A DNA stretch of 64,000 bases from Mycolicibacterium helvum (GTDB taxonomy: Bacteria > Actinomycetota > Actinomycetes > Mycobacteriales > Mycobacteriaceae): assembly GCF_010731895.1 (NCBI RefSeq), contig NZ_AP022596.1, forward strand, positions 3,596,001-3,660,000, read 5' to 3'. The position numbers and the translations under genes are program-made. Numbering within the stretch: position 1 is the first letter of the stretch; each line of letters begins with the position of its first letter. Below the pieces are notes generated by a model that worked only from the letters and a program-made list of their open reading frames with translations, did not search any database and had not been told where the DNA came from. This document shows positions 35,042 to 44,721 of the stretch, piece after piece.

Positions 35042-36493
35042 ATGCGGCACTACTACACCGCCGACGCGATTCGCGCCGCCGAGGCGCCTTTGCTGGCCAG
35101 CCTGCCCGATGGTGTGTTGATGCGTCGTGCCGCCTATGGATTGGCCACCGCGATCACCGCTGAGCTGCGGGCCCGCGCCGGTGCGCTCGCCGGCCGGGGT
35201 GTGTGTGCGGTGGTCGGATCGGGCGACAACGGCGGTGACGCGCTGTGGGCGGCGACTCTTCTGCGCCGCCGAGGTGTCGCGGCGACCGCGGTACTGCTGA
35301 ACCCCGAACACACCCATGTCAAGGCGCTGGCGGCGTTTCGTAGCGCCGGAGGACGGGTGGTGCCCACCGTGCCGCCGTCGGCGGATGTGGTGATCGACGG
35401 GGTCGTCGGCATCTCGGGCAAGGGCCCCTTGCGCAAGGAGGCCGCCGCGGTGTTCGCCGCGGTCGAGGCCGCCGAGATTCCGGTGGTGGCTGTCGACATT
35501 CCCAGCGGCGTCGACGTGCAGACCGGCGCGATCAGCGGCCCAGCCGTTCGCGCCGACGTCACCGTGACTTTCGGTGGGCTCAAACCCGTTCATGCCCTGG
35601 CTGACTGCGGTCGAGTCGAACTCGTCGACATCGGGCTGGACCTGCCGTCCACCGAGCTGCTGAGCTTTGAGGCGGCCGACGTCAAGGCCCGCTGGCCGGT
35701 GCCCGGCGTGCACGACGACAAGTACACCCAGGGGGTCACCGGCATCATGGCTGGTTCCTCCACGTATCCCGGTGCGGCGATCCTCTGCACCGGGGCCGCG
35801 GTGGCCGCGACGTCGGGGATGAAGCGCTACGCCGGCTCGGCTGCTGCCGAGGTCGTGTCGCATTGGCCCGAGGTGGTGGCCGCCCCGAACCCGCACGCCG
35901 CAGGCCGGGTGCAGGCCTGGGTCGTCGGGCCAGGGCTCGGCACCGACGAAAAAGCTTTTGGTGCTTTGACTTTCGCGCTGGGCACCGCGCTTCCGGTGGT
36001 CGTCGACGCCGACGCGCTGACTCTGCTGGCTGCTCAACCCGACCTGGTGACGGGTCGCCAGGCCCCGACGGTGCTGACTCCACACGCCGGTGAGTTCGCC
36101 CGACTGGCGCGCGGCGCCGGATGGCCGGCGACATCGGACCCAAGCCCGCCGGGAGAGGACCGAGTGGCGGCCACCCGCAGGCTGGCCGAGGCGTTCGGTG
36201 CCACGGTGCTGCTCAAGGGCAACGTCACCGTCGTCGCTGAGCCGTCCGGCAAGACCTACCTGAATCCCGCTGGGGGGTCATGGGCGGCGACCGCCGGATC
36301 CGGCGATGTGCTGTCCGGCATGATCGGGGCGCTGCTGGCCTCGGGTCTGCCAGCGATCGAGGCGGCTGCTGCTGCGGCGTTCGTGCATGCTCGCGCTGCC
36401 AATGCTTCGGCCGCCGACCCCGGTCCGACCCCGGTGCCCACATCGGCGTCGCGCATCCTTGCCCACATTCGTCAAGCCATCGCAGAACTCTAA
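35042..36493 (+). CDS. nnr: Bifunctional NAD(P)H-hydrate epimerase / ADP-dependent dehydratase
   Basis: This 483-aa repair enzyme restores damaged NAD(P)H hydrates. The N-terminal YjeF_N epimerase domain (about 1-210) has VVGSGDNGGDALWAA and VDIPSGVDVQTG. The C-terminal kinase-like dehydratase domain has GPGLGTDE, DADALTLLA, LTPHAGEFARL and the catalytic-loop AATAGSGDVLSGMIGALLA. The ATG at 35042 follows a TAACCT box by 8 nt; the longer open frame upstream belongs to the shadow of glmS. It corresponds to Rv3433c and precedes gadB by 12 bases, so the two are likely cotranscribed. Confidence 0.93.
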   Translation: MRHYYTADAIRAAEAPLLASLPDGVLMRRAAYGLATAITAELRARAGALAGRGVCAVVGSGDNGGDALWAATLLRRRGVAATAVLLNPEHTHVKALAAFRSAGGRVVPTVPPSADVVIDGVVGISGKGPLRKEAAAVFAAVEAAEIPVVAVDIPSGVDVQTGAISGPAVRADVTVTFGGLKPVHALADCGRVELVDIGLDLPSTELLSFEAADVKARWPVPGVHDDKYTQGVTGIMAGSSTYPGAAILCTGAAVAATSGMKRYAGSAAAEVVSHWPEVVAAPNPHAAGRVQAWVVGPGLGTDEKAFGALTFALGTALPVVVDADALTLLAAQPDLVTGRQAPTVLTPHAGEFARLARGAGWPATSDPSPPGEDRVAATRRLAEAFGATVLLKGNVTVVAEPSGKTYLNPAGGSWAATAGSGDVLSGMIGALLASGLPAIEAAAAAAFVHARAANASAADPGPTPVPTSASRILAHIRQAIAEL

Positions 36494-36505
36494 GAAAGGA
36501 CCCTT

Positions 36506-37885
36506 GTGCCCCACGTCAAGTACCGTTCCCCGTCGATCGCACCGGCCTACACCGGGCGACTGTCCACCGATCCCATCCCGTCGTTGCGGCTGCCCGACGA
36601 GGCCATGGAACCCTCTGCGGCATACCGGTTCATCCACGACGAGCTGATGCTCGACGGCAGCTCCCGGCTCAACCTCGCGACATTCGTTACGACGTGGATG
36701 GATCCCGAGGCCGAGAAGCTGATGGCCGAGACGTTCGACAAGAACATGATCGACAAGGACGAGTACCCGGCCACCGCCGCCATCGAGTCCCGTTGCGTGG
36801 CAATGGTTGCCGACCTCTTCCATGCCGAGAATCTGCGTGACGATGACGCCGCGACCGCGGTCGGGGTCTCCACGATCGGTTCGTCTGAGGCGGTGATGCT
36901 CGGCGGCCTGGCGTTGAAGTGGCGGTGGAAGAATCGTGTCGGCGATCAGTGGAAGACGCGCACCCCGAACCTGGTCATGGGCTCCAACGTGCAGGTGGTG
37001 TGGGAGAAGTTCTGCCGCTACTTCGAGGTCGAGCCGCGCTACTTGCCGATGGCCGAGGACCGCTACGTCATCACCCCCGAACAGGTCCTCGAGCACGTCG
37101 ACGAGGACACCATCGGGGTGGTGGCGATCCTGGGCACCACCTACACCGGTGAGCTGGAGCCGGTCGCCGAGATCTGCGCGGCCCTGGACAAACTCGCACG
37201 GGACACGGGACTCGATATCCCCGTGCACGTCGACGCGGCCAGTGGCGGTTTTGTGGTGCCGTTCCTGCACCCGGACATCAAGTGGGATTTCCGGTTGCCG
37301 CGAGTGGCGTCGATCAATGTCAGCGGCCACAAGTACGGGCTGACCTATCCGGGTATCGGATTCGTGGTGTGGCGCAACGCCGATCAGTTGCCCGAGGAGC
37401 TGGTGTTCCGTGTCAACTATCTCGGCGGTGACATGCCGACCTTCACGCTGAACTTCTCCCGGCCCGGCAATCAGGTGGTCGGCCAGTACTACAACTTCCT
37501 GCGCCTGGGCCGCGCCGGCTACACCCACGTGATGCAATGCCTGTCGGGTACGGCGCGCTGGCTGTCCGACCAGCTGGAGGGTTGCGAGCACTTCGAGGTG
37601 ATCTCCGATGGGTCGGCGATTCCCGTGGTGGCGTTCCGGCTGAAGGGTGATTTCGGCTACAACGAATTCGACGTGTCGACGGCGCTGCGATCCTACGGCT
37701 GGCAGGTGCCCGCCTATACGATGCCCGAAGGCGCCGAGGATATTTCGGTGCTGCGGGTTGTGGTGCGGGAGGGCTTCTCCGCCGACTTGGCCCGCTCGCT
37801 GTGGGAGGACCTCAAAGCGGTGCTCACCCATATGGACGCGATCAAGCCCGACGGGTACTTCACCCAGGAACACTTCGCGCACTGA
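36506..37885 (+). CDS. gadB: Glutamate decarboxylase
   Basis: This 459-aa PLP-dependent decarboxylase forms GABA from glutamate and consumes a proton, and is often linked to acid resistance. The PLP-binding Lys lies in VSGHKYGLTYPG. HVDAASGGFVVPF holds the Asp that contacts the PLP pyridine nitrogen. The N-terminal YRFIHDELMLDGSSRLNLATF is characteristic. The start is GTG with AGAAAGGA 8 nt upstream. No antiporter gadC is adjacent. The stop overlaps the next ATG (TGATG). Confidence 0.95.
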   Translation: MPHVKYRSPSIAPAYTGRLSTDPIPSLRLPDEAMEPSAAYRFIHDELMLDGSSRLNLATFVTTWMDPEAEKLMAETFDKNMIDKDEYPATAAIESRCVAMVADLFHAENLRDDDAATAVGVSTIGSSEAVMLGGLALKWRWKNRVGDQWKTRTPNLVMGSNVQVVWEKFCRYFEVEPRYLPMAEDRYVITPEQVLEHVDEDTIGVVAILGTTYTGELEPVAEICAALDKLARDTGLDIPVHVDAASGGFVVPFLHPDIKWDFRLPRVASINVSGHKYGLTYPGIGFVVWRNADQLPEELVFRVNYLGGDMPTFTLNFSRPGNQVVGQYYNFLRLGRAGYTHVMQCLSGTARWLSDQLEGCEHFEVISDGSAIPVVAFRLKGDFGYNEFDVSTALRSYGWQVPAYTMPEGAEDISVLRVVVREGFSADLARSLWEDLKAVLTHMDAIKPDGYFTQEHFAH

Positions 37886-38382
37886 TGGCGGACGCCGACG
37901 CTGCCGCAATCCGTGCTAGCGGTGCTGATTGGACGGCTCAGCACCTCGCGACGTATCTCGAGAGTGGGGGCGCGCGGGGACACATCGTCGATATCAGCAA
38001 TGTCGGTGGTCGCGAGTTCACCACCCACTGCCTGATTCGCTACACCGGCCGCAAGTCGGGGCGGCGCTTCATCAAGCCGCTGATCTACGGGAACGTGGGC
38101 GGTGAGATCGTGATTGTCGCTTCGAAGGGGGGAGCCGACAACCATCCGGAGTGGTACCTGAATATCCAGGCCTGCGAAACGCTCGACGTGCAGATCGCGA
38201 CGCAGGCGTTCGAGGCCACTTGGCGCGAACCGCAGGGCGATGAACGGCATCACGTGTGGGAGTACATGTGCCACCTGTACCCGCCGTATATCGCGTATCA
38301 GCAGTCCACGAGTCGACGCATTCCGATCGTGATGTTGCATCCGTTGCGCCCCACCGCGACGTTCACCGAAGGGTCGAGCTGA
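37885..38382 (+). CDS. Deazaflavin-dependent nitroreductase-family protein (Ddn-like)
   Basis: This 165-aa protein of the split-barrel F420-binding nitroreductase family has the hallmark strand TGRKSGRRFIKPLIYG. The cofactor-contacting VIVASKGGADNHPEWYLN follows, then the DVQIATQAFEA strand and a Tyr-rich stretch (LYPPYIAYQQ). Relatives such as Ddn (Rv3547) use F420H2 to reduce quinones and nitro compounds. The ATG overlaps the gadB stop, so the two are translationally coupled; the functional reason for that pairing is not evident. Confidence 0.88.
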   Translation: MADADAAAIRASGADWTAQHLATYLESGGARGHIVDISNVGGREFTTHCLIRYTGRKSGRRFIKPLIYGNVGGEIVIVASKGGADNHPEWYLNIQACETLDVQIATQAFEATWREPQGDERHHVWEYMCHLYPPYIAYQQSTSRRIPIVMLHPLRPTATFTEGSS

Positions 38383-38403
38383 GGCGCCTATGGTGCGAGT
38401 CGG

Positions 38404-40860
38404 CTAACGCACACGCTCATTGGCCGGGTCGTAGATCGCCTTGAGCGACACGGTGATCGGGTAGATTTCGCCGCCGACGTTGACGGCGTAGGAACCGGCG
38501 TGTACCCACTCGGGTGTGACAACCGTGTCATCGGCGGAGCGGACGTAGCCCAGCCCGACGCAGGCCCCGGTGGTGGCACCCCACGCCGCCGAACTGACCT
38601 GCCCGGCAACGGCGCCGTCCCGCAGGATCAGCTCACCGCCCCACAGCATCGGCTGTGCCGAGTTGACGGCGAAGCTGACCAACCGCCGCCGCGGACCCTC
38701 GGCCTTGGCTTTCTCCACCGCCGAACGGCCGAGAAAGTCGATGTCGGATTTGAGCTTGCAGGCGAACAACAGACCTGCCTCGACGGGATTGTCGCTGGGC
38801 GTCAGCTCCCGGCCGAACGCCCGGTAACCCTTCTCCAGTCGCATCGACTCGATGGCGTAGTAGCCACCCCGGGCGATGCCGAACCGCTCACCGGCGGCCA
38901 ACAGATCCTCGTAGACGCCGACCGCGAACTCGGCGGGAACGTAAAGCTCCCAACCGAGTTCGCCGACGTAGGTGATTCGGGTGGCGCGCACCGTCGCATA
39001 GCCGAGCGAGATCACCTGGCTGGAGGCGAACGGGAATGCGGCGTCGGATAGATCCGCGTCGGTCAGGGTGCCCAGCAGCTCGCGTGACTTCGGTCCCATC
39101 ACACCGAACACCGCCATCGAGGACGTGACGTCCACCAGCTCGGCGTGCGCCCCGGCGGGCAGATTCTTGCGGATGTGGTCCTTGTCCCGTTCGGTGGTGG
39201 CCGCGCTGCTGACGATCAGGAATTCCTGCGCACCGGTGCGAGTGACGGTGACGTCGGACTCGTAGGTGCCGCGCTCATTGAGCAGGCCGGTGTATACCGA
39301 TTTACCCACCGGCACGGCAACATCGGCGGTGCACAGCCACTGCAGGGCCGCCTCTGCTCCCGGCCCGGCCAGCACATATTTGGAGAACGAGGTCTGGTCG
39401 AAGACGGTGACTGCGGTGCGGGTGTTCACCTGTTCGGCCGCCGACCAAGGCAGCCAGTTCTGCTTGCCCCACGAGTATTCGATGACCGGCTCACTGCCTG
39501 GCGGGGCGAAGAAGTTGGCCCGCTCCCAGCCCATCCGGCTGCCGAAGTTGGCGTTAGCGGCGACCAGCAGATGGTGCACCGGCGAGCGGCGGAACGGCCG
39601 CGCGGTCGCCAGTTCACGGTTGGGCCAGGGGATCTCGTAGTGCACGCCGAGGATCTCGGCTACCCGATCGTGCAGCCAGGCCACGTTGCCGTTGAACGGC
39701 GCGAAGCGGCGGATGTCGACACCGGTGAGATCGGTGGTGGGGGAGCCGTTGACGATCCACTCGGCCAGCGCGCGCCCAGCCCCGCCCGCCGACGCGATAC
39801 CCACCGAATTGAAGCCCGCGCCAACGAAGAAGTTGGCACACTCGGGTGCTTCGCCAAGGATGAATTGGTTGTCCGGGGTGAAACTCTCCGGCCCGTTGTA
39901 GAGCTTTTTCAGCCCGGTGTGCTCGAGGGCGGGAATCCGCAACAGCGCGTTTTCCATCAGAATTTCGAAGTGCTCCCAATCCTCCTCGAGGAGCTGGAAT
40001 TCGAACGGGTAAGGGATCTTGTCGGGCGCCACCCACGGCTTGGCCTCCGGCTCGAAGCCCCCGATGACCAGGCCGCCGACTTCCTCTTTGAAGTAGGTAT
40101 AGCCGTCGGGATCGCGCAGGATCGGCAGGTCGGGGTGCACGCCGGCGATGGTCTCGGTGACGACGTAGAAGTGTTCGGCGGAGTACAGCGGCACGTTGAC
40201 CCCGGCCATCGCACCGATCGCCTTGGCCCATTGCCCGGCGCAGTTGACCACGATCTCGGCTTCGATGTCGCCGGCGTCGGTCCGCACGCCGGTTACCCGA
40301 CCGTCGTCGGTGAGCACATCGAGCACCCGGACGTGTTCGACGACCTTGCCGCCGCGCTGCCGGGCACCCTTGGCCAACGCCATCGTCAGATCGGTCGGAT
40401 TGGCCTTGCCATCGGCAGGCAGCCAGATGGCGCCGACCAGATCGTCCACCCGCATCACCGGATAGCGCGCGTAAGCCTCATCGGGACTGAGCAGTTCGCA
40501 GTCGAGCTGATAGGCGGCGGCGTTGGCGGCGGTGCGCCGCAGCTGCGTCATCCGATCTTCGGTGCGGGCCACCGTCACACCGCCGCACTGCTTGTAGCCG
40601 GCGCTCAGCCCGGTCTCGGCCTCCAGTTCGGCATACAGCTGGGTTGAGTACTGCACCAGCCGGGTGCCGCTCTCGGAGGCGCGCAGCTGCCCGACCAGAC
40701 CCGCTGCGTGCCAGGTTGTTCCACACGACAGCTGACCCTGCTCGAGCAGCACGACGTCGGTGTGGCCGAGTTTGGTGAGGTGGTAGGCGACGCTGGTGCC
40801 GATGACGCCGCCCCCGATGATGACGATCTGGGCGCGGTCAGGCAGGTCGTGGGTTGGCAT
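38404..40860 (-). CDS. FAD-dependent sarcosine/dimethylglycine dehydrogenase-like protein with GcvT-type C-terminal domain
   Basis: This 818-aa protein opens with a DAO-type flavin domain (VIIGGGVIGTSVAYHL; covalent-FAD-type GTTWHAAGLVGQLR with the His at 51). A GcvT/aminomethyltransferase-like second half follows (about 430-818), with YVGELGWELYVPAEF, MRLEKGYRAFGRELTP and NPVEAGLLF. Dimethylglycine and sarcosine dehydrogenases with this architecture oxidise N-methyl groups and pass the C1 unit to tetrahydrofolate. It is the second gene after a choline-kinase-like phosphotransferase, 16 bases apart, and belongs with the adjacent HAD hydrolase and GntR genes. The substrate may be a methylated amine or amino alcohol; unproven. 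Confidence 0.87.
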   Translation of the reverse strand: MPTHDLPDRAQIVIIGGGVIGTSVAYHLTKLGHTDVVLLEQGQLSCGTTWHAAGLVGQLRASESGTRLVQYSTQLYAELEAETGLSAGYKQCGGVTVARTEDRMTQLRRTAANAAAYQLDCELLSPDEAYARYPVMRVDDLVGAIWLPADGKANPTDLTMALAKGARQRGGKVVEHVRVLDVLTDDGRVTGVRTDAGDIEAEIVVNCAGQWAKAIGAMAGVNVPLYSAEHFYVVTETIAGVHPDLPILRDPDGYTYFKEEVGGLVIGGFEPEAKPWVAPDKIPYPFEFQLLEEDWEHFEILMENALLRIPALEHTGLKKLYNGPESFTPDNQFILGEAPECANFFVGAGFNSVGIASAGGAGRALAEWIVNGSPTTDLTGVDIRRFAPFNGNVAWLHDRVAEILGVHYEIPWPNRELATARPFRRSPVHHLLVAANANFGSRMGWERANFFAPPGSEPVIEYSWGKQNWLPWSAAEQVNTRTAVTVFDQTSFSKYVLAGPGAEAALQWLCTADVAVPVGKSVYTGLLNERGTYESDVTVTRTGAQEFLIVSSAATTERDKDHIRKNLPAGAHAELVDVTSSMAVFGVMGPKSRELLGTLTDADLSDAAFPFASSQVISLGYATVRATRITYVGELGWELYVPAEFAVGVYEDLLAAGERFGIARGGYYAIESMRLEKGYRAFGRELTPSDNPVEAGLLFACKLKSDIDFLGRSAVEKAKAEGPRRRLVSFAVNSAQPMLWGGELILRDGAVAGQVSSAAWGATTGACVGLGYVRSADDTVVTPEWVHAGSYAVNVGGEIYPITVSLKAIYDPANERVR

Positions 40861-40876
40861 GGGTTCCTATCGGTCG

Positions 40877-41797
40877 TCAGTCGGATGCTTGTGCGTCGGT
40901 GAGCAGGCGGGGAAAGTCTGGTCCGCGGAATTCGGCGACGGCAGACTCGTAGCGTTCCATCGCCCATTCCCAGAAATCGAAATCCAAAGAACTGGAACCA
41001 TTCTGGATACAGCCCCAGAGCGTCCAGCCGTACTTGCCGACGATGCCCTGCAGGCGCGCCCTGGCCGTCTTGTGCCGCAGCCGGCGGCCGTAGTACTGCG
41101 TGACCAATTCGTCGAGCTGATCGGTGGAGAGCCCGCATTCGGCCCAGATATTGCCCAGCTCAAAACACGGGTCGTTGTTGCCGGAGTACTCGTAGTCGAT
41201 CAGCCAGACCTTCTGTCCGTTGTCGACGAAGTTGCCCGCCAGCAGATCGTTGTTGCACGGAACGGTGGCGTGCTCGGCAGGTCCGAGAATCCTGCGCACC
41301 GCGTGGAATTCGCGGGTGTAGTACAGGTAGTCAGTTGGTATCCGGAAGCCCCGCTCTTGGGCCACCTTCAGATAGGCGGGCTGACGCTCGAACATGTCGA
41401 ACCGGTCCCGGAATCGCGGTCCGGCGTGCAGGGCCCGACAGCCCGCGGCGACCCGCGCCAGCACGTCGGGACGCTGTAGGTCGGCGTTGGTCAGTGTGTT
41501 GCCCTCGAGGAAGCCCACCAGCAGGATGCCCAGATCGGGCCGGTAGTCGATCACCGGTGCACCGACACCGGCCTGCTCGGCGGCCTTGCTGTTGTAGTAC
41601 TCGTTGTCGCGATCGATGCCGAGGAGGTTCGTCCGATTGACGCTGCACCGCGCGACGTACGTCGCGGCCGGCGTGGTGATCTTGATGTTGCGATTGGTCA
41701 GACCGCCGGAGAGTTCCTCGAGTTGGCGTGGTTGGTCGGCCAGTGCCGGCAGTTGGTCCAGCAGCGTATCCAGTTCCGGGTCAGACAGGAACGGCAT
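40877..41797 (-). CDS. Choline/ethanolamine kinase-family phosphotransferase
   Basis: This 306-aa protein has the aminoglycoside/choline-kinase fold. An N-terminal Gly-rich region (LEELSGGLTNRNIKI) contacts ATP. The catalytic loop is VPCNNDLLAGNFV, with the usual His of H-N-D replaced by Asn. The metal-binding VWLIDYEYSGNNDPCFELGNI follows. It would phosphorylate an amino-alcohol such as choline or ethanolamine. The start at 41797 has a GAGGA site. A GTCTA-N6-TAGAC palindrome lies ~32 bases upstream. It heads the leftward operon with the dehydrogenase. Confidence 0.83.
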   Translation of the reverse strand: MPFLSDPELDTLLDQLPALADQPRQLEELSGGLTNRNIKITTPAATYVARCSVNRTNLLGIDRDNEYYNSKAAEQAGVGAPVIDYRPDLGILLVGFLEGNTLTNADLQRPDVLARVAAGCRALHAGPRFRDRFDMFERQPAYLKVAQERGFRIPTDYLYYTREFHAVRRILGPAEHATVPCNNDLLAGNFVDNGQKVWLIDYEYSGNNDPCFELGNIWAECGLSTDQLDELVTQYYGRRLRHKTARARLQGIVGKYGWTLWGCIQNGSSSLDFDFWEWAMERYESAVAEFRGPDFPRLLTDAQASD

Positions 41798-41828
41798 ACA
41801 AACATCCTCGCGCCGGGAGGGACCTCGC

Positions 41829-41844
41829 GTCTAAAAGACTAGAC
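41829..41844. promoter_or_regulatory. GntR/HutC-type operator in the divergent kinase-HAD promoter
   Basis: GTCTA-AAAGAC-TAGAC is an inverted repeat of the GTCTA/TAGAC half-sites typical of HutC-subfamily GntR regulators. It lies between the divergent 41797 and 41867 starts. A GntR/HutC gene is encoded next to it (42622-43437), which makes it the likely binding protein. Confidence 0.6.
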
Positions 41845-41866
41845 CATTGACTTGCGACGGCACCAA

Positions 41867-42625
41867 ATGTTTGACTCGGCCGTGCCGTCGAACCCCGATG
41901 CCCGTCCGGCCCATGAGGTGATATCGGACTGGGGCACCACCCAGCGACCGGCGGTGATCTTCGATTTCAACGGGACGCTGTCCGATGACGAGCCGATCCT
42001 GTTCCGCATCTTCACTGAGCTGTTCGACGAGCACCTGGGCTGGGCAATGACCCAGCACGACTACGACAGCCAGCTGCTGGGCCACAGCGACCGTGAGATC
42101 GTCGAGAAGGCCCTTCAGATCGCCGGTGCCCAGCAGATCACTGGCGTCCACGGCCGCGACGTCGACTCGCTCCTGGCATTGCGCAAGAACCGCTACCGCG
42201 AATTGGTGGCCGACGACAACCCGATCCAGCCCGACACCGTGCGTCTGGTGCAACTGCTGGCCGAGCACGGCGTGCCGCTGGCCATCGTCACCGGCGCCCA
42301 GCGCGACGATGTCCGGGCCGTCCTGGCAAACAGTCCGGTCGGCGAGCTGTTCGGCGTCGTCGTCGCCGAAGAGGATGTCACCCGCGGCAAGCCGGACCCG
42401 GAAGGATTCCTTGCCGGAGCCGCTCAACTCGGTTGTGCACCAACCGATATCGTGGTCTTCGAAGACTCGGTGCCCGGGCTGCGAGGCGCGCTCGCGGCGG
42501 GCATGCGGTGCATCGCGGTGAGCGCCGCGCCCAGCGACGAACTGGCGGCGGTAGCCCCGGCACTGATCCCGCGGCTATCGGCAGACGTCGTCGAGCACGT
42601 GCTGCCGTCATTGCGCAGACGCTAG
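41867..42625 (+). CDS. HAD-family hydrolase (subfamily IA, DxN variant)
   Basis: The product has 252 aa from ATG 41867; an in-frame TTG 15 bases upstream is less likely. HAD motif I reads [11 protein letters not shown], with the second Asp replaced by Asn. Motif II is [10 protein letters not shown], motif [15 protein letters not shown] and motif [15 protein letters not shown] helical cap lies between motifs I and II. Members act as phosphatases, mutases or phosphonatases; loss of the general-acid Asp recalls the DxA of phosphonatase, so the mechanism may be modified. It is divergent from the kinase, shares the operator, and ends overlapping the convergent gntR gene by 4 bases. Confidence 0.85.
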   Translation: MFDSAVPSNPDARPAHEVISDWGTTQRPAVIFDFNGTLSDDEPILFRIFTELFDEHLGWAMTQHDYDSQLLGHSDREIVEKALQIAGAQQITGVHGRDVDSLLALRKNRYRELVADDNPIQPDTVRLVQLLAEHGVPLAIVTGAQRDDVRAVLANSPVGELFGVVVAEEDVTRGKPDPEGFLAGAAQLGCAPTDIVVFEDSVPGLRGALAAGMRCIAVSAAPSDELAAVAPALIPRLSADVVEHVLPSLRRR

Positions 42626-43437
42626 GACGCCGGCGAAGCCTCCACTTCGGCGTCGGGTCCGCGGTCCACTCCGGAGCGCACCCGGATGCGGGTGCGGTCG
42701 GAGCGGAAGTAGTCATGGGAGAACTCCACCGGAATGCCACCGCGGTCGTAGGCGGTTCGCGTCACCACCAGCAAGGGGTCTCCGACGGCCACCCCGAGCA
42801 ACTCGGCCGACGACTCCGAGGCCGGCGTGGCCTCGATGTGCTCGTCGGCCGAGAACAACGGGGTGTCGAAATCGTCGGCCATCAGCGTGTAGACCGAGCC
42901 AGTGAGATCGGCGGACAGCAGGCCGGGGAATCGGGCTGCCGGCAGATAGGTCTCCTCCAGCAGCACCGGTGTGTTGTTGGCCGATCGAATGCGGATGATC
43001 TGATGCACGAGAACGCCGCGTTTGAGCTGCAAGGCGTGCCGGACATCGGCCGCCGGCTGCCGGGTCGCGGCGCGGATCACTCGCGCCCCGGCGGACATGT
43101 CCAGCCGGCGCAGTTGCTCGGTGAAGCCCGGCAACCCAATGTGGTCGAACTCCAGGCGCGGCGTCTCGACGAAATTCCCCCCGAACCGTCCCCGCCTGCG
43201 CCGAATCAGCCCCTTGGCTTCAATGGCCGCCAGCGCCTGTCGCAGCGTCATCCTGCTCACGCCCAGCGCACCAGCGATCTCGACCTCGGAGGGCAGCTTG
43301 TCGCCCGGCGTCAACCGGCCGCTGACGATCAGCTTCTCCAACCAGGCGGAAATCCTGGAGTGGGCCGGCTGCTCGGACGGGGCACCGAGGTCCGGCCGCT
43401 GGGCCAGCACGGCGTCGTCCATCGACAGCACCTGCAT
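42622..43437 (-). CDS. GntR/HutC-family transcriptional regulator
   Basis: This regulator is about 271 aa (an internal ATG 15 bases later, with better ribosome-binding spacing, is possible). The N-terminal winged helix-turn-helix is [50 protein letters not shown]. The C-terminal UTRA ligand-binding domain has [17 protein letters not shown] and [28 protein letters not shown]. HutC regulators usually repress catabolic genes and are released by a pathway metabolite. The neighbouring GTCTA palindrome suggests control of the kinase, dehydrogenase and HAD genes. Confidence 0.9.
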   Translation of the reverse strand: MQVLSMDDAVLAQRPDLGAPSEQPAHSRISAWLEKLIVSGRLTPGDKLPSEVEIAGALGVSRMTLRQALAAIEAKGLIRRRRGRFGGNFVETPRLEFDHIGLPGFTEQLRRLDMSAGARVIRAATRQPAADVRHALQLKRGVLVHQIIRIRSANNTPVLLEETYLPAARFPGLLSADLTGSVYTLMADDFDTPLFSADEHIEATPASESSAELLGVAVGDPLLVVTRTAYDRGGIPVEFSHDYFRSDRTRIRVRSGVDRGPDAEVEASPAS

Positions 43438-43533
43438 TCCGACGACTCTACCGTCCCCAACAGCCACGAAATGAGAGGTCAGCGCCCTATGCGAGCTTCT
43501 GCGCCGGCTTCTGGGACAATTGGCGGCGGTGAC

Positions 43534-44721
43534 ATGAACATGCACACGACTTCGTTGACCCCGTCGACGCAAACCCAGGTTTCCGGTCCAGGCGCCGAAG
43601 CGCTCGTCGATCTCGGAGCGATAGCCCACAACGTGCGCGTTCTGCGTGAGCACGCGGGATCCGCCCAGGTGATGGCGGTCGTCAAGGCCAACGCCTACGG
43701 CCACGGCGCAGTGCCGGCCGGCCGGGCCGCGGTCGCCGCCGGCGCGGCCGCACTCGGCGTCGCGACCATCGATGAGGCGGTGGCGCTACGTGACGGCGGC
43801 ATCACCGCCCCCGTGCTGGCGTGGCTGCATCCGCCCGGCACCGACTTCGCCCCAGCCCTGGCGGCCGATGTCCAGGTCGCGGTGTCGTCGGCACGCCAGA
43901 TTGCCGAGCTGCTCGACGCGGTCGCGCGCACCGGACGCACGGCCGAAGTCACCATCAAGGTCGACACCGGGCTCAACCGCAACGGCGTCAGCCTCGCCGA
44001 CTACCCCGCGCTGCTGACCGAATTGCAGCGCGCCGTCGCCGCCGACGCGATCCGGCTGCGCGGCATCATGTCGCACCTGATCAACGGTGATGTCCCTGAC
44101 GATCCGCTCAACGATCTTCAGGCGCAACGCTTTACCGGTGTGATCGCCGAAGCGCGCAGGCGGGGAATCGAATTCGAGGTTGCCCATCTGTCGAACTCGC
44201 CATCGGCGATGACACGACCAGACCTGGGTTTCGACATGGTTCGCCCCGGCATCGCGGTCTATGGGCTGAGCCCCATCCCTGAGCGCGGTGACATGGGACT
44301 GCGGCCGGCGATGACACTCAAATGTGCCGTGACAATGGTGAAGCCGGTCAAGGCCGGCGACGGGGTGTCCTACGGGCACACCTGGATCGCTCAGCGGGAC
44401 ACCAACCTGGCGCTGCTGCCCATCGGCTATGCAGACGGGCTCCACCGCCCACTCGGCGGCCGGATCGACGTCCTCATCAACGGCCGTCTGCGCCGCAGCG
44501 TCGGACGGGTCTGCATGGACCAGTTCGTGGTCGACCTCGGCCCCGGCGCCCCCGACGTCGTCGAGGGCGACGAGGCAATCCTTTTCGGCCCGGGAACATC
44601 CGGCGAGCCGACGGCCCAGGACTGGGCCGATCTACTTGGCACCATTCACTACGAGGTGGTCACCAGCCCGCGGGGGCGGGTGGTGCGCACGTACCGGGAG
44701 GCCGACACTGGTGGGCAGTGA
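43534..44721 (+). CDS. alr: Alanine racemase
   Basis: This 395-aa PLP enzyme supplies D-alanine for peptidoglycan. The PLP Lys is in [13 protein letters not shown] near the N-terminus. [11 protein letters not shown] and the C-terminal [24 protein letters not shown] and [13 protein letters not shown] segments contain the second catalytic Tyr and substrate contacts. A much longer open frame upstream is the antisense of gntR and is ignored. It starts the alr-hydrolase-tsaE-tsaB-rimI-tsaD run, all genes touching or overlapping. It is the orthologue of Rv3423c. Confidence 0.96.
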   Translation: MNMHTTSLTPSTQTQVSGPGAEALVDLGAIAHNVRVLREHAGSAQVMAVVKANAYGHGAVPAGRAAVAAGAAALGVATIDEAVALRDGGITAPVLAWLHPPGTDFAPALAADVQVAVSSARQIAELLDAVARTGRTAEVTIKVDTGLNRNGVSLADYPALLTELQRAVAADAIRLRGIMSHLINGDVPDDPLNDLQAQRFTGVIAEARRRGIEFEVAHLSNSPSAMTRPDLGFDMVRPGIAVYGLSPIPERGDMGLRPAMTLKCAVTMVKPVKAGDGVSYGHTWIAQRDTNLALLPIGYADGLHRPLGGRIDVLINGRLRRSVGRVCMDQFVVDLGPGAPDVVEGDEAILFGPGTSGEPTAQDWADLLGTIHYEVVTSPRGRVVRTYREADTGGQ

